A stretch of DNA of 7,699 nucleotides from the NCBI GenBank assembly GCA_964486145.1, contig CAZAMT010000198.1, positions 1-7,699 of the forward strand, written 5' to 3'. The notes below the pieces were generated by a model that saw nothing but the letters and a program-made list of their open reading frames with translations, searched no databases and had not been told where the DNA came from. A program made the position numbers and the translations under genes. Positions 1 through 6,997 of this stretch are shown piece by piece. Positions within the stretch are counted from its first letter, which is position 1. Each line of letters begins with the position of its first letter. The stretch is from CAZAMT01 sp964486145. Its GTDB lineage: Bacteria > Bacteroidota > Bacteroidia > Bacteroidales > JAAAOM01.

Positions 1-161
1 TTTTAAAATTTCGCAAATATATACAAATAAAATTATCAATTGCTAATCAATATTACCTAAGTTGAGCGGTTGGAGCATAGCGAACAAACGCTTTACTTAG
101 GTATAACCCCGATCTAGGAAATGTTGCGTTTCACCGAATAAGTGAGGTGAAAGGCTTACAT
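1..161. other. Gene-free left edge with palindromes
   Basis: No convincing coding region is visible on either strand. The first 50 bases are AT-rich and featureless. From 54 to 161 the stretch is almost wholly made of inverted repeats, described separately, the second of which continues into the 3' end of the adenosyltransferase gene. The window edge may cut off a further gene to the left. Confidence 0.6.
54..103. repeat. Palindrome 1, 9-bp perfect outer stem
   Basis: TACCTAAGT at 54-62 is the exact reverse complement of ACTTAGGTA at 95-103. Past a T-T mismatch and a wobble pair, AGCG at 65-68 pairs with CGCT at 89-92, leaving an apical loop of about 20 nt. There is no T-run after the stem on either strand, so it is not a classic intrinsic terminator. 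It lies downstream of the adenosyltransferase gene and could protect a 3' end or be a dispersed repeat copy. Confidence 0.6.
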
Positions 162-178
162 TTACTTAATCGTTGAGC
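101..178. repeat. Palindrome 2, attC-like long imperfect hairpin
   Basis: The plus strand from 111 (GATCTAGGAAATGT, then TTTCACC ending at 135) resembles the minus strand read from 171 (GATTAAGTAAATGT, then TTTCACC ending at 146). The paired blocks are AAATGT/ACATTT (119-124 with 158-163), GC/GC and TTTCACC/GGTGAAA (129-135 with 146-152), around a 10-nt loop. Outside these sit GTATAAC (101-107) and GTTGAGC (172-178). The latter fits the integron attC core GTTRRRY, but GTATAAC misses RYYYAAC at one base. The adenosyltransferase stop codon lies inside the stem. It may be a terminator-like or dispersed repeat; an attC origin is only a possibility. Confidence 0.5.
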
Positions 179-749
179 GGAATCGCTCAATTTGGGTATT
201 ATTCACTTCAGGTTTCCAGGGAATTTCCTTTACGTTCATGTCATAGGAAAGTTTCCTTGCCATTACAAACAGAAAATCTGACAAACGATTCAGGTATTTG
301 AGTACCTTATTATCAATTTCCACCTCCTGCGCCACCTTCAGGGAGACCCGCTCTGCCCTTCTGCACACATTCCTTGCTATATGGCAAAATGAAACAACCG
401 GATGTCCTCCTGGTAATATAAACGAGGTTAATGGAGGAAGAACTTCTTCCATTGTGTCAATATTGGTTTCCAAAAATGTTATATCCCCATCACTCAATGC
501 TGGTAACTTCTCCATGCAATCATCACAATCTGCTGCAAGAATGGAGGCAGAAATCATCAGATGATCCTGTATTAATAACAACTGGTTATAAAAATGTTCT
601 GTTTCTTTATAATCTCTAAGCAATCCAATGTAGGAAATTAATTCATCTATTGTACCATAAGCTTCTATTCTGTCATTAAACTTTGGGACAATTTTCCCTC
701 CAATCAATGATGTCATCCCCCTGTCTCCTGTTTTTGTGTATATCTTCAT
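162..749 (-). CDS. PduO-type cob(I)alamin adenosyltransferase
   Basis: This cytoplasmic enzyme transfers the 5'-deoxyadenosyl group of ATP to cob(I)alamin, making adenosylcobalamin (coenzyme B12) for enzymes such as methylmalonyl-CoA mutase. The protein is 195 aa, the normal size. The N-terminus has the family ATP-binding motif YTKTGDRGMTSL (residues 4-15), then RIEAYGTIDEL (27-37). The second signature, FILPGG (110-115) followed by HIARNVCRRAER (123-134), and YLNRLSDFLFVMAR (152-165) are also present, so the residues expected for cobalamin and ATP binding (about D35, F110, R130) are kept. An in-frame ATG 39 nt upstream exists, but homologues begin at MKIYTKTGD, so the start at 749 is preferred. 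It is last in a minus-strand series after the ABC ATPase, with a 105-bp gap that may hold its own promoter. The family assignment is secure; the target enzyme is not in the window. Confidence 0.95.
   Translation of the reverse strand: MKIYTKTGDRGMTSLIGGKIVPKFNDRIEAYGTIDELISYIGLLRDYKETEHFYNQLLLIQDHLMISASILAADCDDCMEKLPALSDGDITFLETNIDTMEEVLPPLTSFILPGGHPVVSFCHIARNVCRRAERVSLKVAQEVEIDNKVLKYLNRLSDFLFVMARKLSYDMNVKEIPWKPEVNNTQIERFRSTIK
173..190. repeat. Small hairpin inside adenosyltransferase 3' end
   Basis: TTGAGCG (173-179) and CGCTCAA (184-190) form a perfect 7-bp stem with a 4-nt loop, within codons for the C-terminal residues ERFRST. It abuts palindrome 2 and repeats the GTTGAGCGG word of palindrome 1 (61-69 and 172-180). 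There is no adjoining T-tract. Confidence 0.45.
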
Positions 750-817
750 TTGTATAAAATTAATTTTACTTTGATAGAGCCGCTTCATTTATTCATTTAC
801 GCAGATGGCCAATGACA

Positions 818-846
818 AAAAGGTACCATATCTGTGCATTTTCAAA
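818..846 (-). promoter_or_regulatory. Possible promoter for adenosyltransferase gene
   Basis: Read on the minus strand, TTTG (846-843) is followed after 17 nt by TACCTTTT (825-818), one mismatch from the Bacteroidota -7 element TAnnTTTG. The spacer is a little shorter than the roughly 19 nt expected. It lies in the 105-bp gap between the ABC ATPase and the adenosyltransferase. Weak evidence. Confidence 0.25.
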
Positions 847-854
847 CGGTTTGT

Positions 855-1559
855 TCACTTCTCAGCCTCAACGGTTTCATTCATGATATCTGATTCGACA
901 TAACCATCTCTTAAACGGATAATCCGTTGCGCATGAACGGCTATATCTTCCTCATGGGTCACAAGGATAATGGTATTTCCTGCTGCATGAATATCATCAA
1001 ACAATTTCATTATATCCACAGAAGTTTTTGAATCAAGGTTTCCCGTTGGTTCATCGGCCAGTATGATGGAAGGACGATTTATCAACGCCCTTGCCACAGC
1101 AACTCGTTGCCTCTGTCCCCCGGATAATTCATTGGGTCGATGGTTCATTCGATCCAGTAATCCAACGTCAGTCATAACCTCTTTCGCACGTTTTGTTCTT
1201 TCATCCTTGTTTTTCCCGGCATAAACCATGGGCAACATAACATTTTCTACTGCCGAATACTTTGGCAATAAATTAAAGGTTTGAAAAACAAAACCAATTT
1301 CATTGTTTCGTATTTCTGCAAGGTTATCATCATCTAAGGTACTCACATCATGCCTGTTCAATATGTATTTTCCAGAAGATGGTGTATCCAGACATCCTAC
1401 AATGTTCATCAACGTTGATTTCCCTGAACCTGACGGCCCCATAATTGCAACGTATTCATTATTACCTATGTCGATGGTAACTGACTGCAAAGCCGGAACA
1501 ATGATATTGCCCAGGTGATACTCTTTACTTATGTTATCAAGTGTGATTAAGCTATTCAT
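855..1559 (-). CDS. ABC transporter ATP-binding protein, MacB/LolD type
   Basis: This is the cytoplasmic ATPase subunit of an ABC system of the MacB/LolD/FtsE group, which drives FtsX-fold permeases in lipoprotein release, peptide or antibiotic efflux. From the ATG at 1559 it is 234 aa, the usual length for a stand-alone subunit. All nucleotide-binding motifs are intact: Walker A GPSGSGKST (41-49), Q-loop VFQTFNL (Q93), signature LSGGQ (145-149), Walker B IILADEP (165-171, catalytic Glu170), D-loop GNLD (173-176) and switch His202 in VTHEE. ADEPTGNLDSKTS is typical of this subgroup. A TTG 39 nt upstream could extend it, but homologues begin near MNSLITLDNI. It lies 62 bp after the methyltransferase, probably cotranscribed. 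No permease is encoded next to it, so the substrate cannot be given. Confidence 0.93.
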   Translation of the reverse strand: MNSLITLDNISKEYHLGNIIVPALQSVTIDIGNNEYVAIMGPSGSGKSTLMNIVGCLDTPSSGKYILNRHDVSTLDDDNLAEIRNNEIGFVFQTFNLLPKYSAVENVMLPMVYAGKNKDERTKRAKEVMTDVGLLDRMNHRPNELSGGQRQRVAVARALINRPSIILADEPTGNLDSKTSVDIMKLFDDIHAAGNTIILVTHEEDIAVHAQRIIRLRDGYVESDIMNETVEAEK

Positions 1560-1621
1560 TTTTAAAGTTTTCAATAATTTATGAATATAAAAGAACAATG
1601 ATTAAACTTCTGCATTTAATA

Positions 1622-2422
1622 TCAAAATTTAATTAAATAATGCTGTTTATATAATTTTTTTTTCACAAATACAACGCCAACGTGAAATAAATCAACAGAC
1701 AATGTTACCAACGGTGAACTTACTATTTCCTCCCACGCAGTTGTCATTCCCCTTGACCAATAAATATCATCAAAAATGAGAACACCATCATCTGGCAAAT
1801 GTTTAATAACATAATTAAAATATTTGAGTGTGGCTTGATACGTATGATTCCCATCAATAAAAAACATTCCTTTTCCAAGCCAATTGGAAACTATTTCGGG
1901 AAATGCTTCCTCAAATGATTTATGGATTGGTATTATGTTGGTATAATTCAGTTTTGCAAAATTTTGTTTTGCAATGGTTGCAATTTCAGGGTCACCTTCA
2001 ACCGTGTAAATCTTCTCACAGCCACTTTTTGCCATATACATGGAACTAAAACCAAAAGATGTACCCAGTTCGACAATATAATCAGGTTTGGCAAATACGG
2101 CCATCCTGTATAAAAATTTGTTTACCTTTTTTTGAGTTGAATTGTTTACAATAAATTGTTCTGACCTCATCTTTGAATCTGTCATTACTGATCCAGCGCC
2201 TATTTCAGACACTTGAATCTTTCTTTTTGATTTTTTGAAGTGATTGCGCAGATACTCAATTTCTTTTATATCATGTGTTTTCGCTGCAACTACTTTTTTT
2301 ACAAAATTATACATGAATGGAGAGTGGATTCCGTATCCTTGTTTGTTTTTGGCTTTTAAATAATGGATAATATATTTACAAAATATTCTGAATGCACTAT
2401 TGATGAAACCAAATGATAACAT
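1622..2422 (-). CDS. Class I SAM-dependent methyltransferase
   Basis: A predicted cytoplasmic methyltransferase of 266 aa, most like the O-methyltransferase / Methyltransf_24 group. The N-terminal ~110 residues carry YGIHSPFMYNFV (30-41), a motif recurring in uncharacterised Bacteroidota methyltransferases. The Rossmann fold follows: motif I YIVELGTSFGFSS (115-127) for SAM binding, acidic VEGDP (141-145) after strand 2, FFIDGNHTY (187-195) with Asp190, and LIFDDIYWS (215-223). The FIDGNHTY and FDDIYW pair is typical of metal-assisted catechol-type or sugar methyltransferases, but the substrate is unknown. The ATG at 2422 is the only plausible start, since the next Met is residue 37 inside the conserved motif. 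It is divergent from recG with 22 bp between the start codons and is first in a likely minus-strand unit with the ABC ATPase. Confidence 0.85.
   Translation of the reverse strand: MLSFGFINSAFRIFCKYIIHYLKAKNKQGYGIHSPFMYNFVKKVVAAKTHDIKEIEYLRNHFKKSKRKIQVSEIGAGSVMTDSKMRSEQFIVNNSTQKKVNKFLYRMAVFAKPDYIVELGTSFGFSSMYMAKSGCEKIYTVEGDPEIATIAKQNFAKLNYTNIIPIHKSFEEAFPEIVSNWLGKGMFFIDGNHTYQATLKYFNYVIKHLPDDGVLIFDDIYWSRGMTTAWEEIVSSPLVTLSVDLFHVGVVFVKKKLYKQHYLIKF
2348..2378 (+). promoter_or_regulatory. Candidate recG promoter inside methyltransferase gene
   Basis: TTTG (2348-2351), a 19-nt spacer and TATATTTA (2371-2378) resemble the Bacteroidota -33/-7 promoter, with one mismatch in the -7 element. Transcription would begin near 2385, giving a leader of about 60 nt. 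The site lies within the first codons of the divergent methyltransferase, as it must if recG has its own promoter, because only 22 bp separate the genes. Confidence 0.3.
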
Positions 2423-2444
2423 GAATTAATATGAATTATTTAAC

Positions 2445-4547
2445 ATGTCCATTCTGAGCAAAGACATAAAATTTCTCCCGGGTGTCGGCCCTAAGCGGGC
2501 AGAAGTTCTTTCAAAAGAATTGGACATCAACACATACAAAGATTTATTGTATTATTTTCCCTACAAATACATTGACAAAAGCAAGATATATAAAATAAAT
2601 GAAATTAATAACCACATCTCACATATACAGCTTAAAGGAAAGATCATATCGTTTCAGTTGATCGGTGAATATCGAAAAAAGAGGCTTGTTGCTACTTTCA
2701 CGGATGGAACTGGTATGATTGAATTGATTTGGTTTCAGGGAATTAAATGGATTCAGCAAAATCTCCACCTTCATAAGGAATATTTGGTGTTTGGTCGCCC
2801 AACCCTTTTCGGAAATAAGTTTAACATTGCACATCCCGAGGTTGAGCCTGCCGAATCAATGGATCAGATTCTACAACATCCTGTGCATGGACAGTACAGC
2901 CTTACTGAAAAATTAAAGTCACATTACATCAATTCAAAAACAATAACAAAACTGGTCAATAATCTTTTTCAGGAAATTGATGGCACGATAGAAGAAACAG
3001 TACCCGGATGGCTTATAAAAGACATTGGTTTAATGCCACTTGAGACAGCATTAAAAAATTTGCATTTCCCACGAGAACAGGGATCTTTGGAGAAAGCGCA
3101 GTTCAGAATCAAGTACGAGGAACTTTTTTATATTCAGTTACAACTTCTGAAACAAAAATACCGGATAAAAACCAAATCGAACGGGTTTATATTTGAAAAA
3201 GTGGGTGCGTTATTCCATGCATTCTATCAAAATAATCTGCCTTTTGAACTCACCAACGCCCAAAAACGTGTTGTAAAAGAAATAAGGAGGGATATAGGGT
3301 CAGGAAGGCAAATGAATCGGCTATTACAGGGCGATGTTGGAAGCGGAAAAACACTGGTAGCTTTGTTATCAATGCTTATAACGATTGATAATGGATTTCA
3401 GGCATGCATAATGGCTCCCACCGAAATTTTGGCCCAGCAACATTACATGACCATTCAAAAATTTCTGGAAGGAATAGAAATATCTACAGCATTACTCACC
3501 GGGTCAACGAAAGCCAAAGAAAGGAAGGTTATCAGAGAGGGGCTGTTGGATGGCCGTTTACACATTTTGGTTGGTACACATGCTTTGATTGAACAAGAAG
3601 TTGAATTCGGAAACCTTGGTATGGCTGTTATCGATGAACAACACCGCTTTGGCGTTGCACAACGAGCCAGGTTATGGAAGAAAAACAAACAACCACCCCA
3701 TATTCTCGTGATGACAGCCACCCCTATCCCCCGCACATTGGCTATGACCCTTTACGGTGATTTGGAAGTTTCGGTTATTGATGAATTGCCTCCCGGAAGA
3801 AAACCGATAAAAACATACCACTATTACGACAATAAGCGACTTGCCTTGTTTGGTTTCATAAAGAAACAGATAAATGCCGGAAGACAGATTTACATTGTTT
3901 ATCCATTGATCAAGGAATCGGAGAAGCTTGATTATAAGGATCTTGAAGACGGTTATGAAAGCATTGCACGTGCCTTTCCGGCTCCGGAATATACCGTAAG
4001 CGTTGTTCACGGGCGCATGAAACCTGAAGAAAAAGATACAGCCATGGCCCATTTCAAGGAAGGCAGAGCCGATATTCTGGTTGCAACATCCGTTATTGAA
4101 GTGGGTGTTGACGTACCCAATGCCTCGGTTATGGTGATCGAAAGTGCCGAACGATTTGGATTATCGCAGCTTCACCAGCTTCGAGGACGGGTTGGCCGGG
4201 GGGCCGATCAAGCCTATTGTATTCTGATGACTTCATACAAATTAAGCAAGGAAGGCCGACAGCGCATTGAGACCATGGTTCGCACCAATGACGGGTTTGA
4301 AATTGCCGAGGCAGACCTTCAATTAAGAGGCCCCGGAGACATGGAAGGAACACAGCAAAGTGGAATAGCTTTCAATTTGAAACTGGCCAATCTTGCCAGA
4401 GACAATCAAATTCTTCAATATGCCAGAAACAAGGCAGAAGAAATACTGGAGGAAGATCCTGAACTGCAAAAACAGGAAAACCAGTTGCTGCAACAGGTCC
4501 TTGAAACCATGCGACAACGAAGTTTTGACTGGAGCCGGATTAGTTAA
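2445..4547 (+). CDS. recG: ATP-dependent DNA helicase RecG
   Basis: RecG is a superfamily 2 double-strand DNA translocase that remodels stalled replication forks and branched recombination intermediates. The product is 700 aa, full length. The N-terminus has the helix-hairpin-helix-like FLPGVGPKRAEVL (10-22) and the wedge/OB-fold region (about 60-135). Helicase lobe 1 has Walker A GDVGSGKT (296-303), PTEILAQQH (325-333), Walker B DEQHRFGV (397-404) and MTATPIPRT (423-431). Lobe 2 has VHGRM (521-525), ATSVIEVGVDVPNA (547-560) and QLRGRVGRG (578-586). The C-terminal DLQLRGPGDMEGTQQSG (624-640) is the RecG-type TRG region. The ATG at 2445 places the GVGPKRAE motif at the usual distance from the N-terminus. 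No frameshift or missing motif is seen. It converges on the membrane-protein gene with about 80 bp between the stops. Confidence 0.98.
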   Translation: MSILSKDIKFLPGVGPKRAEVLSKELDINTYKDLLYYFPYKYIDKSKIYKINEINNHISHIQLKGKIISFQLIGEYRKKRLVATFTDGTGMIELIWFQGIKWIQQNLHLHKEYLVFGRPTLFGNKFNIAHPEVEPAESMDQILQHPVHGQYSLTEKLKSHYINSKTITKLVNNLFQEIDGTIEETVPGWLIKDIGLMPLETALKNLHFPREQGSLEKAQFRIKYEELFYIQLQLLKQKYRIKTKSNGFIFEKVGALFHAFYQNNLPFELTNAQKRVVKEIRRDIGSGRQMNRLLQGDVGSGKTLVALLSMLITIDNGFQACIMAPTEILAQQHYMTIQKFLEGIEISTALLTGSTKAKERKVIREGLLDGRLHILVGTHALIEQEVEFGNLGMAVIDEQHRFGVAQRARLWKKNKQPPHILVMTATPIPRTLAMTLYGDLEVSVIDELPPGRKPIKTYHYYDNKRLALFGFIKKQINAGRQIYIVYPLIKESEKLDYKDLEDGYESIARAFPAPEYTVSVVHGRMKPEEKDTAMAHFKEGRADILVATSVIEVGVDVPNASVMVIESAERFGLSQLHQLRGRVGRGADQAYCILMTSYKLSKEGRQRIETMVRTNDGFEIAEADLQLRGPGDMEGTQQSGIAFNLKLANLARDNQILQYARNKAEEILEEDPELQKQENQLLQQVLETMRQRSFDWSRIS

Positions 4548-4626
4548 TATGGAGCCTTTAAAACTGGAAATATAAAAGAATGGATTTTAATCAAACCCGC
4601 GCATCCATCCATTACAGTGCTTCTGT

Positions 4627-5495
4627 TTATTTTCTCCAATTTCTGTAGTATATGCGTCCCACTCCAAACAATATAATCAACTCCCCCAACCAAAAAATCC
4701 ACCATCTGTNNNNNNNNNNNNNNNNNNNNNNNNNNNNNNNNNNNNNNNNNNNNNNNNNNNNNNNNNNNNNNNNNNNNNNNNNNNNNNNNNNNNNNNNNNN
4801 NNNNNNNNNCGTCCCACTCCAAACAATATAATCAACTCCCCCAACCAAAAAATCCACCATCTGTAAAGTTCAGGTTCATATTCAAGTGCAAGATCAAACA
4901 ATGGTTTGTGGTTTGGAAGTGACCATATAACTTTTAGTGTGTAGCTATCTAAAATGAACCTTGTATATTCTTCGGTAAAGGAAACAATGATTATAAGAGA
5001 ACCAAGTATAAACAACACCCAGTCAAGTTGTTTGACCCTGGCTTTCATGTTGTGAACTCTTTCAGGTATTACAATGACCAAAGCAAGCAGTATCATTGTA
5101 AACGACACCAGGATTGGGGTTATTACCGGGCCAACCCAGGTTACCGGGATAAGAAAAAGGATATCCCAGGTTAAAAATGATTCAGGCCAACCGATAAGCA
5201 TTTTCAAAAACATGTAATAGAATATGTCCCAAACGGCAAAGCAATAAATAAACCATGCAAACCTTTCGATATTGGTTTTGCCAGCAACAGCGCCAATACC
5301 AATTAACATGATGATGGTTGCAGCTTCACGTAAAATTTCTGTTACAGCAATGAGTCCGTCAATGGGCTGCAATGGAAATGCAAATCCATCAGGATAAAAT
5401 AACTCCCTAAGATACACTACAACAGCGCTCTCCATATAGCCCATGGCGATACTGAAAAAGGTAATCCAAATGAAAGTAGTTCGAAGTTTGGACAT
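4627..5495 (-). CDS. Polytopic membrane protein, split by a false gap
   Basis: Function unknown. As written the reading frame is broken by 100 N and a 55-bp duplication. Taking 5495-4865 and then 4709-4627 gives 714 nt, an uninterrupted 237-aa protein ending ...RIYYRNWRK. It has about six to seven hydrophobic segments, roughly at residues 7-29, 55-72, 78-99, 109-144 (probably two), 157-173 and 213-232, so it sits in the inner membrane. Possible conserved features are the N-terminal GYMESAVVVYLRELFYP (19-35), acidic and basic residues near the membrane (EILREAAT, 53-60) and the tryptophan-rich VWDIFYY (88-94) and GWPESFLTWD (102-111). No known enzyme or transporter motif was recognised. The start is a clear ATG with a good -7 promoter match upstream. 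It follows the outer-membrane protein gene by 68 bp. Confidence 0.85.
4655..4709. repeat. 55-bp exact duplicate, left copy (assembly overlap)
   Basis: This stretch, CGTCCCACTCC...CCACCATCTGT, ends directly at the N run and is identical to 4810-4864, which begins directly after it. The length of exactly 55 equals a common de Bruijn k-mer, so it is read as an unmerged contig-end overlap and not a biological repeat. Confidence 0.9.
4710..4809. other. Assembly gap, exactly 100 N
   Basis: A run of 100 undetermined bases, a conventional placeholder length for a gap of unknown size. The identical 55-bp ends on both sides indicate that the true gap is negative: 4709 should probably join directly to 4865. 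Confidence 0.98.
4810..4864. repeat. 55-bp exact duplicate, right copy (assembly overlap)
   Basis: Identical to 4655-4709 across its whole length and adjoining the N run. Both copies encode the same residues of the membrane protein (from WWIFWLGEL to LFGVG), and only one copy is needed for an open frame. Confidence 0.9.
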
Positions 5496-5525
5496 TGATT
5501 TACTTTATTGATTTTAATTTTAAAT

Positions 5526-5533
5526 CAAATGTA
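5526..5533 (-). promoter_or_regulatory. Promoter -7 element for membrane protein gene
   Basis: The minus strand reads TACATTTG, a perfect match to the Bacteroidota -7 element TAnnTTTG, 30 nt before the ATG at 5495. The -33 position falls in a run of T residues and does not give TTTG. The leader would be about 20-25 nt. Confidence 0.45.
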
Positions 5534-5563
5534 CCAAATCAATAAAAAAAAAGCCATCCTGTC

Positions 5564-6223
5564 TCACAAAACCACACCCAAACGCACACCTCCTTGAGGT
5601 AGGAGGCCCGTGTATCCATAATCAATAAAATTGTATTTGAACTCTCTTTTTTGGTTTCCGGTAAATTCTTTAGCGCTATAACGAATGCCTCCACCAAGAT
5701 AAACATCCAGAATTAATGCATTTTTTATCAGAAACTGGTATCCCACAAGGATATCCAAACCAAATTTGTTAATGGAAGTATTCATATTGAAGAAGTCATA
5801 TGTAATGGCATCGTAACCGTCAAACTCAACATCTCCCCAGGTTCTATCCCGGTACTCAAGCTTGAAATGTCTCCAGCCTGCCTGATACATAAAATAAATG
5901 CCTCCGGGAATATCTATTGGATTCCCAAACATCCGATGCCCCACATTCACACCAAACCCAAGAAGTTTGTTAAACTCATCTTCGTAATAATCATCGTAAT
6001 AATAGTATTCATCCTCATAATGATTCTCACGCGCCGCAAACATGGGTGAAATAATCAACCAGTGACCACTTCCCAGCGCAATATCCACATCGGTTTTTAA
6101 AATATTTTTAATCATGTAAAATGGTTCATGGGAAAAAGTAAAACGAGCTGTTTTCCCATCTTCCTGGCACCATATCGTAGCTGATATGAGTGTAATGCCA
6201 ATGACTACGAAAGCTTTTCTCAC
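5564..6223 (-). CDS. Outer-membrane beta-barrel-like protein, exported
   Basis: A predicted outer-membrane protein of 219 aa; function unknown. An N-terminal signal peptide is clear (RKAFVVIGITLISATIW, then CQEDG); the cysteine is not preceded by a lipobox, so cleavage by signal peptidase I after Gln is more likely. The rest is rich in alternating aromatic/polar strands with Gly turns, as in 8-10-strand barrels, for example FGLDILVGYQFLI near 154-166, LILDVYLGGGIRYS near 170-183, and a final strand GGVRLGVVL at the C-terminus. A loop near residues 67-85 is almost all Tyr, Asp and Glu. No ATG is available: the frame opens with TTG (6226) then GTG (6223), and GTG gives a normal M-R-K signal peptide. 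It begins 24 nt after the LVIVD lipoprotein stop, so the two are probably cotranscribed. Confidence 0.7.
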   Translation of the reverse strand: MRKAFVVIGITLISATIWCQEDGKTARFTFSHEPFYMIKNILKTDVDIALGSGHWLIISPMFAARENHYEDEYYYYDDYYEDEFNKLLGFGVNVGHRMFGNPIDIPGGIYFMYQAGWRHFKLEYRDRTWGDVEFDGYDAITYDFFNMNTSINKFGLDILVGYQFLIKNALILDVYLGGGIRYSAKEFTGNQKREFKYNFIDYGYTGLLPQGGVRLGVVL

Positions 6224-6247
6224 CAATAAAATATTTAATTTAACATC

Positions 6248-6997
6248 TTAATCCGTTTCTTTACCAAATTTGATTTCGCTAATCAACGTAATTGAATTCG
6301 TCTGATAGCTATATTGACGTAAACCATCTTTCCCGATAACAAGCAGTTTTTCGCTCATTGGAATAACATCGTGTGCCTGTATTTTAAATTCCTCAACAAA
6401 ACCTATCTCAGGCAAATTATCCAGATTGTAAACCTCAAGAGCATCATCACAAATAAACAGGAGGTTTTCTTTTACTCCCAACCCTTTCGGGCTATCCATA
6501 GAAAAACTGTTGACCTTTTTGGGATTATGTTTATCACTGATATCAATAATTTGTAATTCGTTCACGTGTCGTCCACACCAAAAATGTTCTGAATTAAGAG
6601 TAACAAAAGCATAGTCATCCTTTACGACTACAGGATCACAACTCACAACATGATGGTATGTTGAAACGTGGTTTGGCTGACCAGGATTTGTTAAATCATA
6701 AATCATCATACCATCGCGAGTACCGATGTAGAGGAATCCATCCTGGGTAAAAACTGTTTCCAAACCATTGTAAAAATCACCGGTGCTCGAAGAAACAGGA
6801 TTTGCTGCTTGAGTGATATCAAAAGTATGTAACTGAAATTCATCCAGGGTATACAAATAATTACCACGAACGGTAAATCTGGCAAGAGATCCTCCCTGGC
6901 CAGCAGTTGATGGATTGCCTGATGTTCCGGTGTCCGAATAACATGAGGCAAGTATCATCAATAAAATGATCAAATACGGAGCGTTTGCACTTTTCAT
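6248..6997 (-). CDS. LVIVD-repeat lipoprotein (C-terminal-half type)
   Basis: A predicted surface or periplasmic lipoprotein of 249 aa with LVIVD-type beta-propeller repeats; the biochemical role is unknown. The ATG at 6997 gives a lipoprotein signal peptide, MKSANAPYLIILLMILASC, with lipobox LASC and lipidated Cys19. Then come a Gly/Ser/Thr linker and GGSLARFTVRGNYLYTLDE, the usual entry to the second half of larger family members. Repeats end in LHTFDIT, MMIYDLT, LQIIDIS and LEVYNLD, each followed by an N-P or similar turn. The SCDPVVVKDDYAFVT segment and a later Cys (C120 and C141, numbering from this start) match a conserved pair in the family. A TTG 21 nt upstream is less likely. The ATG overlaps the stop of the preceding small ORF (ATGA), implying translational coupling. 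Confidence 0.85.
   Translation of the reverse strand: MKSANAPYLIILLMILASCYSDTGTSGNPSTAGQGGSLARFTVRGNYLYTLDEFQLHTFDITQAANPVSSSTGDFYNGLETVFTQDGFLYIGTRDGMMIYDLTNPGQPNHVSTYHHVVSCDPVVVKDDYAFVTLNSEHFWCGRHVNELQIIDISDKHNPKKVNSFSMDSPKGLGVKENLLFICDDALEVYNLDNLPEIGFVEEFKIQAHDVIPMSEKLLVIGKDGLRQYSYQTNSITLISEIKFGKETD

Noticed and set aside
61..180. Small mobile element flanked by 9-bp target duplications (GTTGAGCGG)
   Set aside because: The enclosed segment has no terminal inverted repeats at its ends, and both copies of the word already belong to hairpins.
3455..4517. Minus-strand ORFs inside recG
   Set aside because: They are antisense shadows of a fully conserved recG frame, with no recognisable domains.
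4579..4613. Hairpin between recG and the convergent membrane gene
   Set aside because: AATGGAT/ATCCATT is a weak 7-bp stem with a 21-nt loop and no T-tract; it may be chance.
4544..4860. Minus-strand ORFs running through the N stretch
   Set aside because: They exist only because N codons are read as X and the 55-bp overlap is duplicated out of frame.
4655..4864. A biological 55-bp direct repeat
   Set aside because: Both copies abut the 100-N run exactly, and only one is needed for an intact frame, so an assembly artefact is the simpler reading.
5544..5560. Intrinsic terminator after the outer-membrane protein gene
   Set aside because: There is a 9-nt T-run on the minus strand, but no GC-rich stem could be paired just before it.
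5982..6002. Short tandem repeat TCGTAATAA in the outer-membrane gene
   Set aside because: Two 9-bp copies 12 nt apart reflect repeated Tyr/Asp codons; too short for a phase-variable repeat.
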